Position numbers and translations under genes: made by a program. 64,000 nt of DNA from Ceratothoa steindachneri (Eukaryota > Arthropoda > Malacostraca > Isopoda > Cymothoidae), in contig OZ018326.1 in the NCBI GenBank assembly GCA_963969495.1, positions 178,849,497 through 178,913,496 on the forward strand, given 5' to 3'. The notes below the pieces were generated by a model that worked only from the letters and a program-made list of their open reading frames with translations, was not told where the DNA came from and did not search any database. Positions 1 through 11,913 of the stretch are shown here, piece by piece. The first letter of the stretch is position 1. Each line of letters starts with the position of its first letter.

Positions 1-2466
1 GGATAAAAGAGACTATATTTCCTCTCTTGAGGTCGGAATTCATCCACACTTAAGCTGTTGGCTAATTAACCACCCTTCAGTTATGGACCATGTTAATATA
101 ATTCCGTAAACAACCACATATACTGTTTAAACTCATAATAATGGTGGCCATGTGGGCAATCGCTAGAAACATATATAAATTTTATAAATAAATTATATTT
201 TAATTTATAAATTATTAAAATTAAAGATTGTTAGTATACTTATAAGACATAGCTTATTTGAAACTGCTGTTTTATTCACACCTTTCGTGCACACCGCAAC
301 ATTCAGCAATAATATGGTCTAGAAAATAAACAACTTTCTGCTTTGTATCACTTTATATATAATAGCGCAACTTCACCATTTGTAATTCTTTGGGTTTAAA
401 AAAAATCACAAAATTTCGATACTTATATTTATTTCTGAACTTCACCATTTTGTTTTTTGATATTATAAAAGAATTATTAGAAATAACCTTGATAAAAAAA
501 CATAAGTCATAACCAAACTAAGATGAAATTATTATTCAAATACTCAAAAAAATCCCCTTCTTAAATTATATAGTTAGTAATGATGATGATGATAATCATA
601 CGTTAGTCTAATTCAATTTTTAACTCCATTCAATATATGATTTACTAATAGAAGAAGGGAATACCGAAAGTGTCCCCAATTGTGTCTATTTTACCTCCAA
701 CATGTGTCCTGAACGACATGTTTTTTCCGCGATATATATACATATATACAATTAAAACCAACACGACGAATTGTAACATTTATTCAAGATTGCTGGAGTT
801 TCGTAAATCTACTATGTAAATCATAGGGAGAGTTTTCTGTAATTTTACAAAATGACATAATTAAATGATCATTAAAAACTAGTCTTGAAATATAAAATGC
901 ACTTAGTTTTCAAAAATCAAGGGAGAAAAAAATATAAAAAAGATAACAAATGCAAAAAAAAACATAAATAAATTCATAAACATCAGCACAAATTGGCTTA
1001 CCCGGTAGTGATCACAATATTGAATGGCGTTCCGGAGCAGACTGGATGTGTGGGGGAAAAAATAAACTTAAATAACTATTGGTGACATGTTAGTTTTTTT
1101 TAGAAAGGAATTAATTGGTAAAAATTTAAATAATTGATAAGGAATTTAAAGACTGTTGATAGTTATTTAAGGAGTGAGCTTTGAAAAATTTAGTTATTCC
1201 AAAATATCTAAGGAAAAACAGAATTCATTTTGTGAAATGTTTGTGTTATAAGAGACAGAATGTTTTTTATATTGATGAAAATTTAACCGTAGTCAGTGAT
1301 ATATTGGTATAGTGGGATAAACAGTAATGCTTACTGATCCTCAATTCGAGTCAAAGCGTGGTCTTACTCACCTAGCCGGCATGACAACCTTCTCACAATA
1401 ATTAGTAAACCATTGAGAACCGGATCATTTTTGGAGAGTTTTTCTTTTTGGCTGAAAAAGCTTTTAATAGGTAGATTGTTGATGGGGATAAAATAAAACT
1501 GACAACGAGTGTATCTCTTAAATAGTACTGACTGTAGTTCTTTTAACAATTTGTTAGTAATAGGACCAATGTAAGGTATTTTTAAATAAAGAGCCGATTA
1601 TATAAGCCAGCTGATCGAATGTCAATATAGAAATACGTCCATGCAAGCTCGCAAGACAAACGAAGAAATAAGAGTCATAAATGAATTGGAATCAAAATTG
1701 AAGATCCGAATTATTGGCAAAAACTTTCAGATTTGCGACTGGGGGATATATTATATCCCTGCAAAATTGTGTACAATGCATTCAGTATGAAAGTTAACTA
1801 TACTGGGTGTAAAAGGTAAGTCATAGAATGGAGCAAACGAGCCAGTCAGAACACTATATGTTCAAAAACCTAAGTGAAAATATCAAAAGGAAAATATCCA
1901 TGGTGCGATTTATAGTAAAACTTATTTACCCAGACATATCTCTCTTCAGTGTTTCAGAAACAGCATGGAGGAAGTTGCAAAAGGTACAGAATAAATGGGC
2001 GAATTCTTCACCGGAACAGGCAAGAGGGCATACAAAAAACAAGAAGATCAGCACAGAGGGCGAAGATCAAGACGCTGAATAAAGATCTGAAATAAAGAGC
2101 GAAGGCAATTAAAAATCCCCAATATCTATCAACAGGCTTAAGTCAAGTCGTGCCATTCTATGCGTAAAAAAATACAAAAGTAAAACCTTAAACGGATCAT
2201 GAAATTAAGAATTCTAATCTACGAAGAAGCACCTGAGCAAGAAAAATCCCGAAAGGGAAGCCACACAAATTATGAAATCGAATTATGTAAGTATTAAAAA
2301 GAAACACATAAACCAAATACAAACAAAATAAAAAAAATCACGTACAAAAAATTACACATAAAAATAAAACAAAACAACAACAATACAAACATTCAATAAG
2401 CCAAACCAATACTACAAAAGGAAATCACAGAAATAAAGGCAGTAAAAATTAAAAAGGCTAGAACGC

Positions 2467-2470
<4 letters not shown>
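1..2470. other. AT-rich intergenic DNA, no supported gene
   Basis: Only short ORFs occur, none with a recognisable domain. The stretch at 1620-2080 is the least AT-rich part and could be an old mobile-element fragment, but no motif supports it. Confidence 0.5.

Positions 2471-2471
<1 letters not shown>

Positions 2472-2540
<69 letters not shown>
2472..2540. repeat. (TA)n microsatellite
   Basis: About 70 bases of pure TA, followed by a short palindrome (GAATATATATATATATTC) at 2541-2558. With the array at 3387 it brackets a non-TA block of about 830 bp. Confidence 0.97.
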
Positions 2541-2543
<3 letters not shown>

Positions 2544-2559
2544 TATATATATATATTCA

Positions 2560-3384
2560 TATCTATGACGCTATCCCCCCCCCCGTGGCGATTTCGATTC
2601 AAATGAAGGCTAAATCGATCCGTAAACTTTGCCTTAGTCAATTCGCAAGTTTCGACTTCAGTGAGCTCTACCCTAGTCTATCGGCAAGGACTGACAAGAA
2701 TTCCCAACTCCGAAGACGACTAGTGCTCCCTCGTATTGAAGACAGAGGTAAACCAACTTCTTCAGTCGTCTTCACCGTACCCCACTGGCCTTTTTTGGCA
2801 ACGAGCTTATAAGGTAATCGTAACAGTTGCCGCCTGCAGATTTATCTTAAATCTGGCTTATCCAATTGCTCCATTATTTGTGTGAACGCCCCAGTTTAAA
2901 TTCCCCCTTTAAATCACCAACTGTATCTGACCTCTTTAATCTCTTAATCAACCTAACTGATCGCGTGTGGATCTTTAACCATGTCTGAGCGACCATTCCA
3001 TTTAAACCCAATTTCTATGTAAATATATATATCCTTTTTGTGTTGTTAGTAAAGTTATATTTTTGTCATTGTCTTTCTTTTGCAACCCCAACGCGTACCA
3101 GCTACCTTTTAATCTTTGGCCAACTTGCACTCTGAAATATTTGTTTAAAAGGACCCCGCAAAGTAAGAATAAACCATCGCCCCCTGGACTCCAAACAATT
3201 TTCCCTTTCACTCTCGGTCTTCAACCCACTTTGGCACATTCCCAAAAGGCACCTACGTGTATATAAATATATCGTCTTGCCAATTCCACGACAATACCTA
3301 ACCTCAGTGTTAGGATCGATTTATTACGAAACCAGCTGTTTCGACGGAGACATCCGTCATTTTCAATCGATGGCAAACTTCTTT

Positions 3385-3386
<2 letters not shown>
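2560..3386 (-). mobile_element. Probable Penelope-like element end between two (TA)n arrays
   Basis: This block of higher GC is bounded on both sides by (TA)n. Near its right end, minus strand, is a hammerhead-like motif also found at PLE remnants elsewhere in the window. No RT or GIY-YIG coding is left, so the assignment rests on the motif and its setting. Confidence 0.35.
3327..3366 (-). ncRNA. Hammerhead-like motif next to (TA)n
   Basis: Minus-strand GAAAATGACGG, loop, CCGTCGAAAC: a perfect 5-bp stem (GACGG/CCGUC) followed directly by GAAAC, the layout of hammerhead box 1, stem II and box 2. Box 1 is degenerate (UUGAAAA instead of CUGANGA). Hammerhead ribozymes are known in Penelope-like elements; catalysis here is not shown. 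Confidence 0.35.

Positions 3387-3451
<65 letters not shown>
3387..3451. repeat. (TA)n microsatellite
   Basis: About 65 bases of TA, starting roughly 20 bases from the hammerhead-like motif. The Ile-Tyr ORFs read across it are artefacts. Confidence 0.97.
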
Positions 3452-3453
<2 letters not shown>

Positions 3454-4687
3454 CACATGGCCTATGAGTAAGCAAGGCAAGCTCTGCTTACCCAGCTAAA
3501 CATGAGAAATAAGTTTTTATTCAAGCAGTGGATTCACTCATCTTATATTGTGTAATGCTTTTAACAAAAAAAACATGAGTGCATAAGAAACAAAATATAT
3601 TTGGCAGTAAGAGTTTATGAAATGGTAGGTATATATTCTTACCTGCTTCCACGCTCTCATTCAAATACATAGAGCAGAAATTGCACCAAAAATCATTATT
3701 TTGACTGCTGCGAATGTATTTTGCATATTTCTAGAGACTTTATTGTATATGTAGAGTCAATAAAGAAAACTGTGCGGAGCTAATATTTTTTATTATTATG
3801 AAAATGGAAATGCAACACGAAATGCCAATTTCTGCTTTAGTTTTCAAAACCTTCATGTTTCTATAATACGAGTACAAATAGGAAAATATATACTAATACA
3901 ATATTTTCTTCTGAACGTGGTTGAGATGTAATTTTTTTTACATTAAGCTATTAAACTATAAAAGTGATTTTGAAAAAGAAATGAAGATGAGGAATGGCGT
4001 GATATAAGAAATTTAGGATCATATGCAGAACTCGGACCCTGTCAAGGTGGGGGACCGAATTCTACATAGCGGAAGGTTGGGGTCTGTATTCTTTTTTTCG
4101 CTTGTTTAAGTTATTCTTTAAGTAATTGAGTTTCATCCCTGAAAAACAATTCCTAAAAATTAATTTAACAAAAAATCCTTTGATTTTAATTATTTCGTGT
4201 TAAAATGGTACGGTTTTTTATGTTGAATAAATATATTTCCAGCTTTGCTTTAAATGTAAGAATTAGCTTTACATAGAAGAAGAATTGGAGTAAAAACAAG
4301 CTCGCTGCCATTTATTATTTGTACAAATTTATTGGTTACACCCCTGGATAGATCAATTTTTCAAGATGTGTTTCCTCTTATATCAACTGTTACTAACTGG
4401 ATGAAACAGCATCACCCTCTAGCAAGTGATGTTATGTGAAGTGTTGCAACTATGATCAAATTATGAACTTGACTAAAGAGTTTTTTAGCTCGAACCAAAT
4501 TTACTTAAAAATGACAGAATAAGGACTGCACTAAATATAGAAGTAGAAGATGTATGCATTCTAACCATTTTCTCCTTATACAAAGCTACCTCTCTGCACA
4601 TGGATATTTTTCACCTATCTCTGGAGCGAAATAACAGGTCAAATAATGCCATGAGTCAGCTTAATATTTCAGAAAAAAATACCATAG

Positions 4688-4690
<3 letters not shown>
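3452..4690. other. AT-rich intergenic DNA, nothing recognised
   Basis: No ORF or repeat with recognisable homology was seen on either strand. Confidence 0.5.

Positions 4691-4730
<40 letters not shown>
4691..4730. repeat. (TA)n, left flank of the mariner element
   Basis: A TA run ending in CATACATA directly before the mariner terminal repeat. Its continuation is at 6080-6118. Confidence 0.95.
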
Positions 4731-4734
<4 letters not shown>

Positions 4735-4738
4735 CATA

Positions 4739-6075
4739 CAGGGTGGGGCAGAAATGTTGCCCCGATTTCAAAGGTTAATAAAAAACAAACACATGATCAT
4801 ACGAGAAAAACTTTGTATTTATAATAAGTACATTAAATACCATTGTGATTCAACTGGTTTTTAAAATTGTATCATTTAAGTGATGACCGCCAATGTCGAT
4901 GCCATTTTGAAGTCTCTCTCGAAAGTTTACCATAACCTTTTGAACCCTGTCACGTGGAATTGTATTGATTTCTTGAGTTATTGCTGCCTTTACATTTTCT
5001 ACAGTTGCTGGCCAATGTTGATTCACTTATGATTTTAGGTGCCCTCATAGAAAAAAACTAACAAGGGGCTAAATCTGGGGAACGTGGGGGCCACTCAATA
5101 TCGCCTCGCAGAGAAACAAGATGACGGGAAACATTTCACAGAGGACTCCGAGTGAACGTCGATACGTATGCGATGTGGCACCATCTTGTTGGAACCATAC
5201 ATCATTCCGATTATGAGCGGCGAGTAACTGGAGGACTTTAGGAGGGAGAAACCTTCGAGGAGTTCACAATAACGGTCCGATGTAACAGTTAATGTAACAC
5301 CTTCTTCTTCAAAAGAATAAGGACTCCACACGCCGAAATCACCCATGGCACACCAGGCCGTAACCTTCGCACTGTGGAGTGGTCGTTCGTGCAGTTCACA
5401 AGGTTTATTGACTGACCAGTATCGAAAGTTATGTTTATTGACCATCACCAATAAATGGAAGTGCGCTTCATTACTGCAGATCAGAACAGCTGTTGTGAGG
5501 ATGGTCTGAAGAATGTCCCGACACAAAGTTGTGCGGGTTTTATAATCCCTCTCGCTTAGGTCCTGTGCAACCATCATTTTGTAAGGATGCATGTGCAGAG
5601 ACCTGTGTAAGATTCTGCGAACACTTCGAACGGACACGTGTAAGGCAAATGCGTGTTTTTGTGCGGAACGTCTCGGAGACTGCTGTATTGAAGATGTCAC
5701 AGCTGCAACATTTTCTGGCTCTGTATCGGTCCAAGGACGGCCAGGACTTGTTTTTGTTTAAAGCCGATGATGTTTGTCTAAAAGTTAGAAACCCACCGAT
5801 GAATTGTTATTCCACCTGGGACGGGATCATGACGACGAAACGCAAAGTGTCTTCGAAAGGAACGTTGCGTCGTTACGAAGGACTCACCGTTCTTAAGAAA
5901 CTCTTCCACAACAAATGCTCGATGCTCTCCACTCCAGGCCATGGGTGGGTACTACCTGAAACAGAAAATAAATGGCATTTAATATACTTCAAAGAGATAA
6001 GAAGGTTTTCTTGTATCTTTATATGTTTGTTTTTTATTAACCTTTGAAATCAAGGCAAACTTTCTGCCCCACCCT

Positions 6076-6076
<1 letters not shown>
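4739..6076 (-). mobile_element. Mariner-type DNA transposon inserted in (TA)n
   Basis: The 1338-bp element is bounded by imperfect inverted repeats of about 53 bp (4739-4791 and 6024-6076), starting CAGGGTGGGGCAG on the left and TAGGGTGGGGCAG on the right. TA dinucleotides flank both ends (4737-4738, 6077-6078), and both outer flanks are (TA)n. Size, TA duplication and a transposase remnant on the minus strand identify a mariner. The terminal repeats differ at several positions and the transposase is broken, so it is inactive. Confidence 0.92.
4873..5990 (-). pseudogene. Mariner transposase, broken
   Basis: The longest open piece (5700-5095, 201 codons) holds a helix-turn-helix region (SSIQQSPRRSAQKHA, VRSVRRILH, HPYKMMVAQDLSERD) and the first catalytic block, which reads CSNEAHFHL where active mariners have an Asp, followed by FRYWSVNKP, ELHERPLHSAKVTAWCA and VTVTSDRYC-like sequence. 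The N-terminal part (5990-5700) is spread over other frames, and after about 5250 the frame is lost, so the second and third catalytic Asp blocks are scrambled. Loss of the first Asp plus frameshifts means no active enzyme. It is closest to arthropod mariners by motif. Confidence 0.88.

Positions 6077-6079
<3 letters not shown>

Positions 6080-6118
<39 letters not shown>
6080..6118. repeat. (TA)n, right flank of mariner and left flank of a PLE
   Basis: A 39-base TA array directly between the mariner end and the start of the PLE fragment. Confidence 0.95.
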
Positions 6119-6127
<9 letters not shown>

Positions 6128-6182
6128 AAATTGAAACCCTGAATCGTTAAATTCCTTTATTCTCCATAAGGAGACAATCCCT

Positions 6183-6512
6183 TTGGGCTTGCGATCCTGT
6201 GTAATTTACAATTATACATGTACGACCTGCCACAGTCGTTATGTAGACCAAACTGGCTTACAACTCAAACGCAGGATCGCAAAGCACTTGTGTTTGTCTC
6301 ATAGGACTGGTGTTCTCATTTCTAAGCCTGAAGCCTCTTCCATCAGGCAACATTCAGAGTATCACCATCATCCTCTTAATTCTAATTCATTTACTATATT
6401 ATCTTCAGCCTTAACTTCTCTCGATTTGAAAATCTTAGAGTCACTGTACATCAATAAAATAAATCCAAACCTAAATAATTATTCCTCCTCAATTAAACTA
6501 TTCACAATATAA
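6183..6512 (+). pseudogene. GIY-YIG endonuclease domain of a Penelope-like element
   Basis: The piece reads VIYNYTCTTCHSRYVDQTG, then LKRRIAKHL, SSIRQHSEYHHH and LKILESLYINKINPNLN. This matches PLE GIY-YIG domains: a first motif (here diverged to YNY/RYVDQT), an Arg in the RIAKH segment, a His-rich segment and the C-terminal LESLYI block with Glu. The domain is complete but no RT precedes it in frame, so it is a fragment. The nuclease makes the nick used to prime reverse transcription in PLEs. Confidence 0.85.
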
Positions 6513-6944
6513 CCAACCAACACTTCAATAGATTAACTAGCCAACTGACCAACCAAACAATTTTCGTTAGTAGTTTTATAACTTTAGTTAGTTGATTTCT
6601 CAACTCCCACGATAAAGGTTAGTCATTTTGTTCATTCTGATTTGTTTTCGGAGTTTTTTTTTACAATTTAATATAATAGGTTATTTTTTGTTCACTCCAG
6701 TAACTTTTAATGTGATATTCAAGTCAGTTTATGTTATAATTTTACTTTCTATTATTTTTTTAAATCACACTGCAAAGTATTATTTAATTCTATATATTGT
6801 TATTAGTGTTTTTACTTTAATTTTAATAATTGTCAATTTTATTATTTTAACTTGCCTTCATCCGCTTTTTTAGCCATTATTTAATGCATTATTTTAACTG
6901 TTATCAATTAATGTTCCTTCCCCTTCTCATTAGTCGACATAGTC

Positions 6945-6983
6945 GGTGAAGATGGTCCTAGTAAAGGTCCGAAACATCCGGAC
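6945..6983 (+). ncRNA. Hammerhead-like motif downstream of PLE GIY-YIG
   Basis: GGTGAAGATGGTCC, 7-base loop, GGTCCGAAAC: box-1-like UGAAGA, a 5-bp stem with one U-U mismatch, then GAAAC. It lies about 70 bases before the (TA)n array in the sense of the PLE. Confidence 0.4.
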
Positions 6984-7046
6984 AATAAATAATTTAGTGT
7001 AATCACCTGGGTCTTCATATTTCTGCTACATATCAGATTACCAAGG

Positions 7047-7051
<5 letters not shown>

Positions 7052-7141
<90 letters not shown>
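7052..7141. repeat. (TA)n microsatellite at a PLE 3' end
   Basis: About 90 bases of TA. Confidence 0.97.
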
Positions 7142-7143
<2 letters not shown>

Positions 7144-9429
7144 CTTTTTCAGAGAAGTGGGTCCAAAATAACTTGTAGATAATCTAGTACAACTTGTTTC
7201 TCCTGGCATCGTTTTGTAGAAATAATCGTTTTTCACACAAGCCCAAGCACCATTGAGGGAGATCTCCGAGCACTAAACCTGTTGCACGATACATGGAGAT
7301 TGTAGACAAAAGAAAAGCAGATACAAATTATTCAAAAAGTACTAAAACATACAACTATAATTCAAATTAAAGTACCAAGATCGATAAGTATTTAAGGCGC
7401 ATTTGAAAGAGCCACGCTGATTGTTAAATAGTACAAATAATCTATAGGTCATTTGTTATTGGCCTATGGATTATTGGCTAGCAGTTTATTCGGTGTTAGT
7501 TAATTGTTAGTGGTTAAGAGACGGTTGTCTAAATGTTCACCGGTAGAAGTCGACTTGACGGTTTTCCATCCAAGTCTAAACAAGGCCCAATGTTGCTTAA
7601 CTTCGACGTAGAGCTATTGGGGTACTCTGTTATCATGCGCTAACCTTGGGCTGACTCCAATTATAGGAGAAGATTATCTTCTCGCTTAACTTTAGTGGTG
7701 TAGGCTTGGTAAAGGAAGGGGTCAATTACCCGCAGGAAAAGGACTCTCAGAAGACGGATTCAAGGACTCTTTATTGGGCAGAGAACTCGCTAGGCTTAGG
7801 TGTATTGAATTCGATTGAACTTATATCGAGTATTTGAGGCAGGCCTACTAATGTATGAATCTATCTCGACTGTTCTTGACTGGCTGCCCTCTTTGGGGTC
7901 TACCCAGGACGGTATATAATTGATCGAAAACAGCGGGCGTGGCCCACTATTAGCCAATGAGCTTACTCGACTGAATGTTTATTTGGGTGTGCACTGGGAT
8001 AAAGAAAACTTTTATTTCAAATTTCGAGAATAAGATTTCGTGTTTCGCAGCTCTTTGGTAGTAAATAAAGGGCCGCATCCTTCCTGTTTTCAGCTCGATG
8101 TCAGTGACTACACCTGTTCGGCTGTTTGTTTGTACAGCTGTGGAGTGCGCGCGTGTAGGTGTATATGCTTATGTGTGTAAGTTTTAGAGCGCGTATGTGT
8201 GTGAAAGATTCTTGAGTTCATTTTCGTCTCACCTTTACACGAACAGTATATATTATTATTTACATGATAAAATGTTGTATACTATTATTTACATAACAAA
8301 ATATTGTATATTATTATTTATATGACAAAATGTTATATATTTTTAAATTACTTGCATGTGCATAACTATGCGCGAGCCCACTTCAAGCCTTGATAAGATT
8401 TATATGACACTCATCTGTGAGGCTTCATTTTCAATCCTATTTCACCCTGCAATGTGGCACTACAAAACTAGGACTAAATTCTGATTGTGTGTGTCGTCAT
8501 TAGAATTTTTTCGGACAAACGAACTATGCAAATAATTAATTTTTAGAGAGATTACTTCCAAATTAACTTATTCTTTTGCGCAAATGTTTTAGACAATTTG
8601 TGATTATATTTTAAAATAAAATTATTCTCCATTAGAACTTCCAAAACTCTGGCCGCCGTTGCGCGCGTGTACTGTGGACTTTTGAAAAATGTTCAAAAAT
8701 ACTGGAAGAGAATTTTTTGGACTAAACAAAGTTATAATTAGTTTCTCATAGATTTTTCTTTTCAATGAATTTCAGTGATTTTAATGAATTTCGGATACAA
8801 TAAAAATATAGAAAATATTTATTCATATAACATGTCGATTTTTATGCTATCTAGACCATCGCCTGTCATATTAAGGTACAAAAAAACATTAAAGGAAAAG
8901 AAGAGACGGTAGGATGATAGAGGAAAATTGAAGGAAGTGAACGGGAGCTGGAGGAGACGAAACGAATAAGGAGAAAGGGAATGCGGAATCAGACTGGATT
9001 AAAATACGTTTTGACAAAGTGCAACCTCTCCACCATGCCCAGACACTTCTTTCTCACCTGTGCATCCACTGTATCATCTAAAGGCAAGAATCCGTCTGTG
9101 ATTTGGGTCGCATGCAAGAGATGAGTATGTCGAGGTATGGCCAAGTGTACGTGAATATGCGCACACCGGCTCTAAGGAAGGCCAAGCAAGGCGACAACTG
9201 TTATTGATTCTAAGAGTGCGATTTAAGTAGATAGCGGCAGCTGCGTAACCAAGGAATACAACAAACACAATGACAAAAATACTTTTAATACACACGAACT
9301 AAAAGGGGACAACAATAAATATATATAAAAAGGTACATAAAAGAGATGGACTTAAACTCTGAATACTAGTTAGATAACCATGGCTATGGAATAGTTATAA
9401 TGGAAGATTGAGGGTAATGAATGGTTTAC
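7142..9429. other. Intergenic DNA, nothing recognised
   Basis: No supported ORF on either strand. It includes a small tandem repeat at 8246-8340. Confidence 0.5.
8246..8340. repeat. Short imperfect tandem repeat, about 3 copies
   Basis: Three imperfect copies of a unit of roughly 35-38 bases built on TATTATTTACATgAcAAAATgTTGTATA. Confidence 0.7.
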
Positions 9430-10230
9430 TCCTTTGAAACTCGAGGGTAAGGTCGGGCAACCAGTGGGAGGTCTTGGTGACCTTGATTACTCACGGTCGG
9501 TAGCCACAGAACCCACAGTGGGTGGGGCTACTCTTCTCGAACTTGCGTTTGCGAGATGTGGGCCTCTTGTCCTCAGGAGATCACCGAACAAACTTCGAGG
9601 GGGGGGGGGAGATGATTTCTCCGCACTCGGCTTGAGTGAGCTAATGGGCCTCTTGTGGTAAGAGGTCACCAGAAGAAGTTCGGAGGATGGCTTCTCCAAT
9701 CCTTGATCCGAAGGGAGATGATAAAGGCTGACGTTGTCTCACGAGACTCTTCTTCCTGACCTGAGACACAGGGTGATGTCCAGCGCTTCCGTGGCTTGCG
9801 ACCGTCACTTACACTTCTTGGGAGAGAGCTCGTTGATTTGCACTCCCTTCGCGGAAGTCTCGTCTAACCAAATCTATCCGTCAGCCTGGAGCGGGGGCCT
9901 ATATACCCGGAGCTATTCAAAACAGAGAGAGAGATTGAGACCTTCCTAACCTTCGTTATCGGGCGTGATGAACCGAGCGCCTCCTTACGAGGAAGTGTTA
10001 ACGGCCGGGATCAGCAGCCAGACGGGCGACAGCGGCGGGGCCATAAACGCGTTCACAGCGAGGATACAAAGCAATCTCCCGACCCGAGGGGGCGGGGGGA
10101 GGTGGTTGAGACGACTGGGAGGAAGCTTCGGTGTGAATTTCACGGGAACCCGGCGTCAAGTCCAAAGAGGGAGAGGTCGGAAGGGGGAGGGAGATGACTC
10201 GCTTTCTCTCCCGAGAAAGCGAGTATAATG
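9430..10230. other. GC-rich island, possibly an LTR fragment
   Basis: The base composition is unlike the AT-rich surroundings. It contains runs of G, GAGGA-type motifs resembling the Gypsy LTR at 11.9-13.5 kb, and a TATA-like CCTATATACCCGG near 9900. No terminal repeats or target duplication were found. Confidence 0.25.
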
Positions 10231-10383
10231 AAACGCAAAACTTTTGTGATCAAGTTTCAAAAATATTCATAAACTCTAAAGTAAGAAGAATGAACGCTAT
10301 ATACAAAGAAAACGTAAATAAACATTTCTATTTGACTTTTACTGTAAATTATTTTTTTTTTATTGTGCCTTTCTCATGTAAGT

Positions 10384-10509
<126 letters not shown>

Positions 10510-10710
10510 AGTGTAAATGGGTAGCACACCTTCTTGTATGCAGATTTTGTTAAATACCATAGTATGTTTCGCCTTTATTAATTTTCTTTTTGAACTTTTC
10601 ATTTTTCTTTTTATCTTTTTTAGTTCATCTTGTAGATGGTAAACAACTTCTCTTATTTTCATCTCTTTTTTAAATGAAATGAGTTTGGTAACAACCAAAC
10701 TTGACTTTAA

Positions 10711-10748
10711 TTGTTGAGCTTTCGATCTATGCAACCATCTTCAGAGTG
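10711..10748 (-). ncRNA. Hammerhead-like motif in PLE 3' region
   Basis: Minus-strand CTGAAGATGGTT, loop, GATCGAAAGC: exact box 1 CUGANGA, a 4-bp stem with wobbles, then GAAA. Confidence 0.4.
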
Positions 10749-11040
10749 TTTTTCCTCCTTTATCGATGAAGAATGGTGGAGTCAGAATGAAAATGGCAAT
10801 GAAAAGAAAACGGATTGTAGGGGATATTTATTCTTCCTCACTTGAACGTTATATCAAGAGAACGGGCCAGTTCGGTGTGAGCGGAATTTTAAGACAACTT
10901 TAATGTTCGATTCCAGCCTGTAGCCTGGATATTGATTGCTGGCCTTTCTTCGTTAATTAAGAATACTTCTAAGGTGTTCAGTCTGGCATTATTTCCCTCT
11001 TTTTTCTTGATTGTAGTGTTATTAACCAATATATCCCTTG

Positions 11041-11286
11041 TTAAGCTGATGTTATGTACAGTCTCCATATAATTTGGGGGATTCCATGTTGCAAGCGCAT
11101 TGTTAAATGACTCGAAAGAGTGGTGGTAGTCATACCCTCATATTTTGAGTTATTATGAAGCTTACAGTCTTCATTCGGGCAGGTAAACACGTAAATTATG
11201 TTCGTAGATTTCAGGATCGAGTAGTTTTGGCAGATGTTGTTTTTCATAATAAGATTAACTTTTGTCGTTTTATAATATATAATCAC
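11041..11286 (-). pseudogene. GIY-YIG domain fragment of Penelope-like element
   Basis: IIYVFTCPNEDCKLH, KYEGMTTTTLSSHLTMRLQHG: the start of a PLE GIY-YIG domain with the Cys-containing insertion and YEGMTTTTLS block common in arthropod PLEs. The frame ends soon after, so the catalytic Glu region is lost. Confidence 0.75.
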
Positions 11287-11434
11287 CTGAATCTTGTCTC
11301 TTTGCTTCTTAACTTTGATATTACGGTTAAGAATCTCTTTGATGTTTTAGTCGTCTATTTTGTTGTAGGCCGATGACATCTGATTTCTATAATACAGTTT
11401 GATTTTATTTACTGCTTTCTGGTTACTTTCCGAT

Positions 11435-11890
11435 TCATCCGTGTCTTTGAATTGCCTTCTTAAAAATGATTGAAGTTGTTTGTGAATCATGCTGTTCAGG
11501 AAACCGTGGTTCACAAGGGTTTGTTTTATGCGGGAGATCTCTTGATGGAACAGTTTCCACGTGGAGCACCCTTTGTATGCTCGGCGGATGTATGAGCCGA
11601 ATATACTTTTTTGTACCTTTCAGGACATTGACTATCCGCGTTGGGACACTTTCTATGTCTGTAGCTTTTATGTGCACTTTTGTGACGTAAGTACCGTTGA
11701 TGTTTTGTACCTCTACGTCCAGAAAAGGTCGTTTAGTGTCCATTTTCAATTCATAAGTGAATTTTAACACAGTTCTCCTCAAATTGCTGTTTGGTCTTCT
11801 TAAGAAGTTTTTTCACTTTGGACATTGATGTAGATGTAATCTACGTATCGGCAGTATTTGGTCTCAAAAAACTAAAAATGATATTTCTGT
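11435..11890 (-). pseudogene. Penelope-like reverse transcriptase fragment
   Basis: From the right, the minus strand reads YCRYVDYIYI, a PLE RT catalytic block in which the YVDD signature has become YVDY, then FTYELKMDTKRPFLDVEVQ in the open frame (11782-11435). PFLDVEV and the Pro-rich tail (STYSPHTNTYI-like, here PTRIVNVLKGTKKYIRL) fit the RT thumb and linker. Stops separate the pieces. The fragment starts at the LTR boundary (11914). Confidence 0.75.
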
Positions 11891-11913
11891 CTCTCCACAG
11901 GCCTAATTATAGT

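Larger units (their letters stand above)
6119..7051 (+). mobile_element. Penelope-like element, 3' part, ending at (TA)n
   Basis: The segment has, in order, a GIY-YIG endonuclease ORF (6183-6512), about 430 bases of AT-rich 3' DNA, a hammerhead-like motif (6945-6983) and then (TA)n. GIY-YIG at the C-terminus after the RT is the Penelope arrangement. The RT is absent, so the copy is 5'-truncated. It has (TA)n on both sides. Confidence 0.8.
10510..11913 (-). mobile_element. Penelope-like element, interrupted by an LTR retrotransposon
   Basis: In minus-strand order: the end of an RT domain (11890-11435), a GIY-YIG fragment (11286-11041), a hammerhead-like motif (10748-10711), then (TA)n. This is the same order as in the plus-strand copy at 6.1-7.1 kb. 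The 5' part is cut off by the Gypsy LTR that begins at 11914. Confidence 0.8.

Noticed and set aside
9900..9920. TATA-like CCTATATACCCGG as promoter of a host gene
   Set aside because: No downstream coding region or exon signals; more likely part of an LTR-like island.
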